A DNA stretch of 52,298 nt from JAYVJH01 sp043777595. GTDB taxonomy: Bacteria; Bacteroidota; Bacteroidia; Cytophagales; Spirosomataceae. Both the position numbers and the translations under genes were made by a program. Within the stretch, counting starts at the first letter, position 1; every line of letters starts with the position of its first letter. Positions 51,938 to 52,298 of the stretch are shown here, piece after piece. The stretch covers positions 1 to 52,298 of the forward strand of contig JAYWHT010000043.1 in assembly GCA_043777595.1 (NCBI GenBank), written 5' to 3'. Under the pieces are notes generated by a model, which was not told where the DNA came from, did no database searches, and saw only the letters and a program-made list of their open reading frames with translations.

Positions 51938-52298
51938 ATGAAAAACACAATTTTGTTTTTATTTGTTTTGACTTGCTCGGTTGTCGTTGGCCAAACTCAA
52001 AAACCGTTTGGCGATAAAGTTCCTAAAAAAGCCCCCACTCCACTCCCAGCCATATTGAGAGATGCAGAAACGATTGATGGAGGAAAAAAAATAGATAAAC
52101 TACCCATAGCCAATAATCAATTATTGAAAGCACAAATTGTCAGAGACTCTATTGGTGATGTAATTTGGGTAGATTTCAAGCAGCCGTTTACGTTGGCCAA
52201 CAACGGACGAGTTTCGATGACATTGGCGGTATTGGACTACATGAAGATTCTGAAACCGATACTAAAACTCAACGACCCGACCCAAGAAATTGAAGTAG
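51938..52298 (+). CDS. secreted protein, N-terminal part (cut by window end)
   Basis: The open frame from the ATG at 51938 reaches the window edge with no stop (120 codons visible). It starts with a Sec signal peptide (MKNTILFLFVLTCSVVVGQ). The mature part includes KVPKKAPTPLPAILRDAETI, then IGDVIWVDFKQPFTLA and LDYMKILKPILKLNDPTQEI. The last segment resembles the end of an FTP-type propeptide of secreted metallopeptidases, but that is a weak guess. The gene has its own promoter. Confidence 0.75.
   Translation, partial: MKNTILFLFVLTCSVVVGQTQKPFGDKVPKKAPTPLPAILRDAETIDGGKKIDKLPIANNQLLKAQIVRDSIGDVIWVDFKQPFTLANNGRVSMTLAVLDYMKILKPILKLNDPTQEIEV

Overview
The window looks like the chromosome of a Bacteroidota bacterium, most likely of the Cytophagales type (inference). 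The evidence is two large TonB-dependent receptors with carboxypeptidase-like N-terminal domains, an ECF sigma/FecR pair, a GIN-domain (DUF2807) lipoprotein, a Wzi/RemB-like outer-membrane protein, an OstA/LptD-like protein, and promoters of the Bacteroidota form (TTG, about 20 nt, TAnnTTTG) instead of TTGACA/TATAAT. I see no rRNA, tRNA, CRISPR array, complete insertion sequence or prophage.

Layout. 1-3.2 kb: an LVIVD-repeat lipoprotein, a small beta-barrel protein and an unrecognised multi-pass membrane protein. 3.3-3.65 kb: an antitoxin-like gene followed by the stump of a RelE/ParE-type toxin. 3.67-7.2 kb: a tight operon of alpha-E protein, GtrB-like glycosyltransferase, Anbu proteasome-like peptidase and transglutaminase-like protein. 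7.2-8.4 kb: a convergent AAA/DUF4143 ATPase with a palindrome at its start. 8.6-11 kb: a Tat-exported gluconate-dehydrogenase subunit-3-like protein and a GMC oxidoreductase. 11.1-11.7 kb: a PIN-type toxin-antitoxin pair. 11.7-16.2 kb: the GIN protein, divergent from sigma, FecR and an STN-domain repeat protein. 16.3-19.8 kb: nadE behind a broken YhcG nuclease gene that is bracketed by a 25-bp direct repeat copied from the nadE start, then a PD-(D/E)XK-like protein. 19.9-24.8 kb: the Wzi-like protein and a TonB receptor. 24.9-27.7 kb: a DUF3089 hydrolase, manC and a free-standing HNH protein. 27.7-34.5 kb: rlmD, an lptD-like gene, an amidase, an MCE protein and a coiled-repeat PD-(D/E)XK protein. 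34.6-37.7 kb: an ABC ATPase, a Nudix-type regulator, DUF3291 and xerD. 37.8-41.9 kb: a TonB receptor and an alkane monooxygenase. 41.9-44.4 kb: a second PIN pair and an acyl-CoA dehydrogenase. 44.5-51.6 kb: gltD and gltB, separated by DUF29 and hicAB. The window ends in the start of a secreted protein.

How genes work together. Envelope genes dominate: LptD-like, MCE, amidase, Wzi-like and two TonB receptors. Central metabolism is represented by glutamate synthase, NAD synthetase and GDP-mannose synthesis. Five toxin-antitoxin or nuclease modules (RelE remnant, two PIN pairs, HicAB, YhcG) sit between housekeeping genes, and two of them are decayed by internal deletion.

The observations I rate highest are the YhcG cassette inserted across the nadE start with a 25-bp target duplication, a palindromic GC-rich repeat element carried in frame inside gltB with a C8 tract, the Anbu operon that carries a glycosyltransferase and no ATP-grasp partner, and short spacers built from degenerate 7- or 8-bp words. 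All identifications are from reading motifs; no database search was possible.
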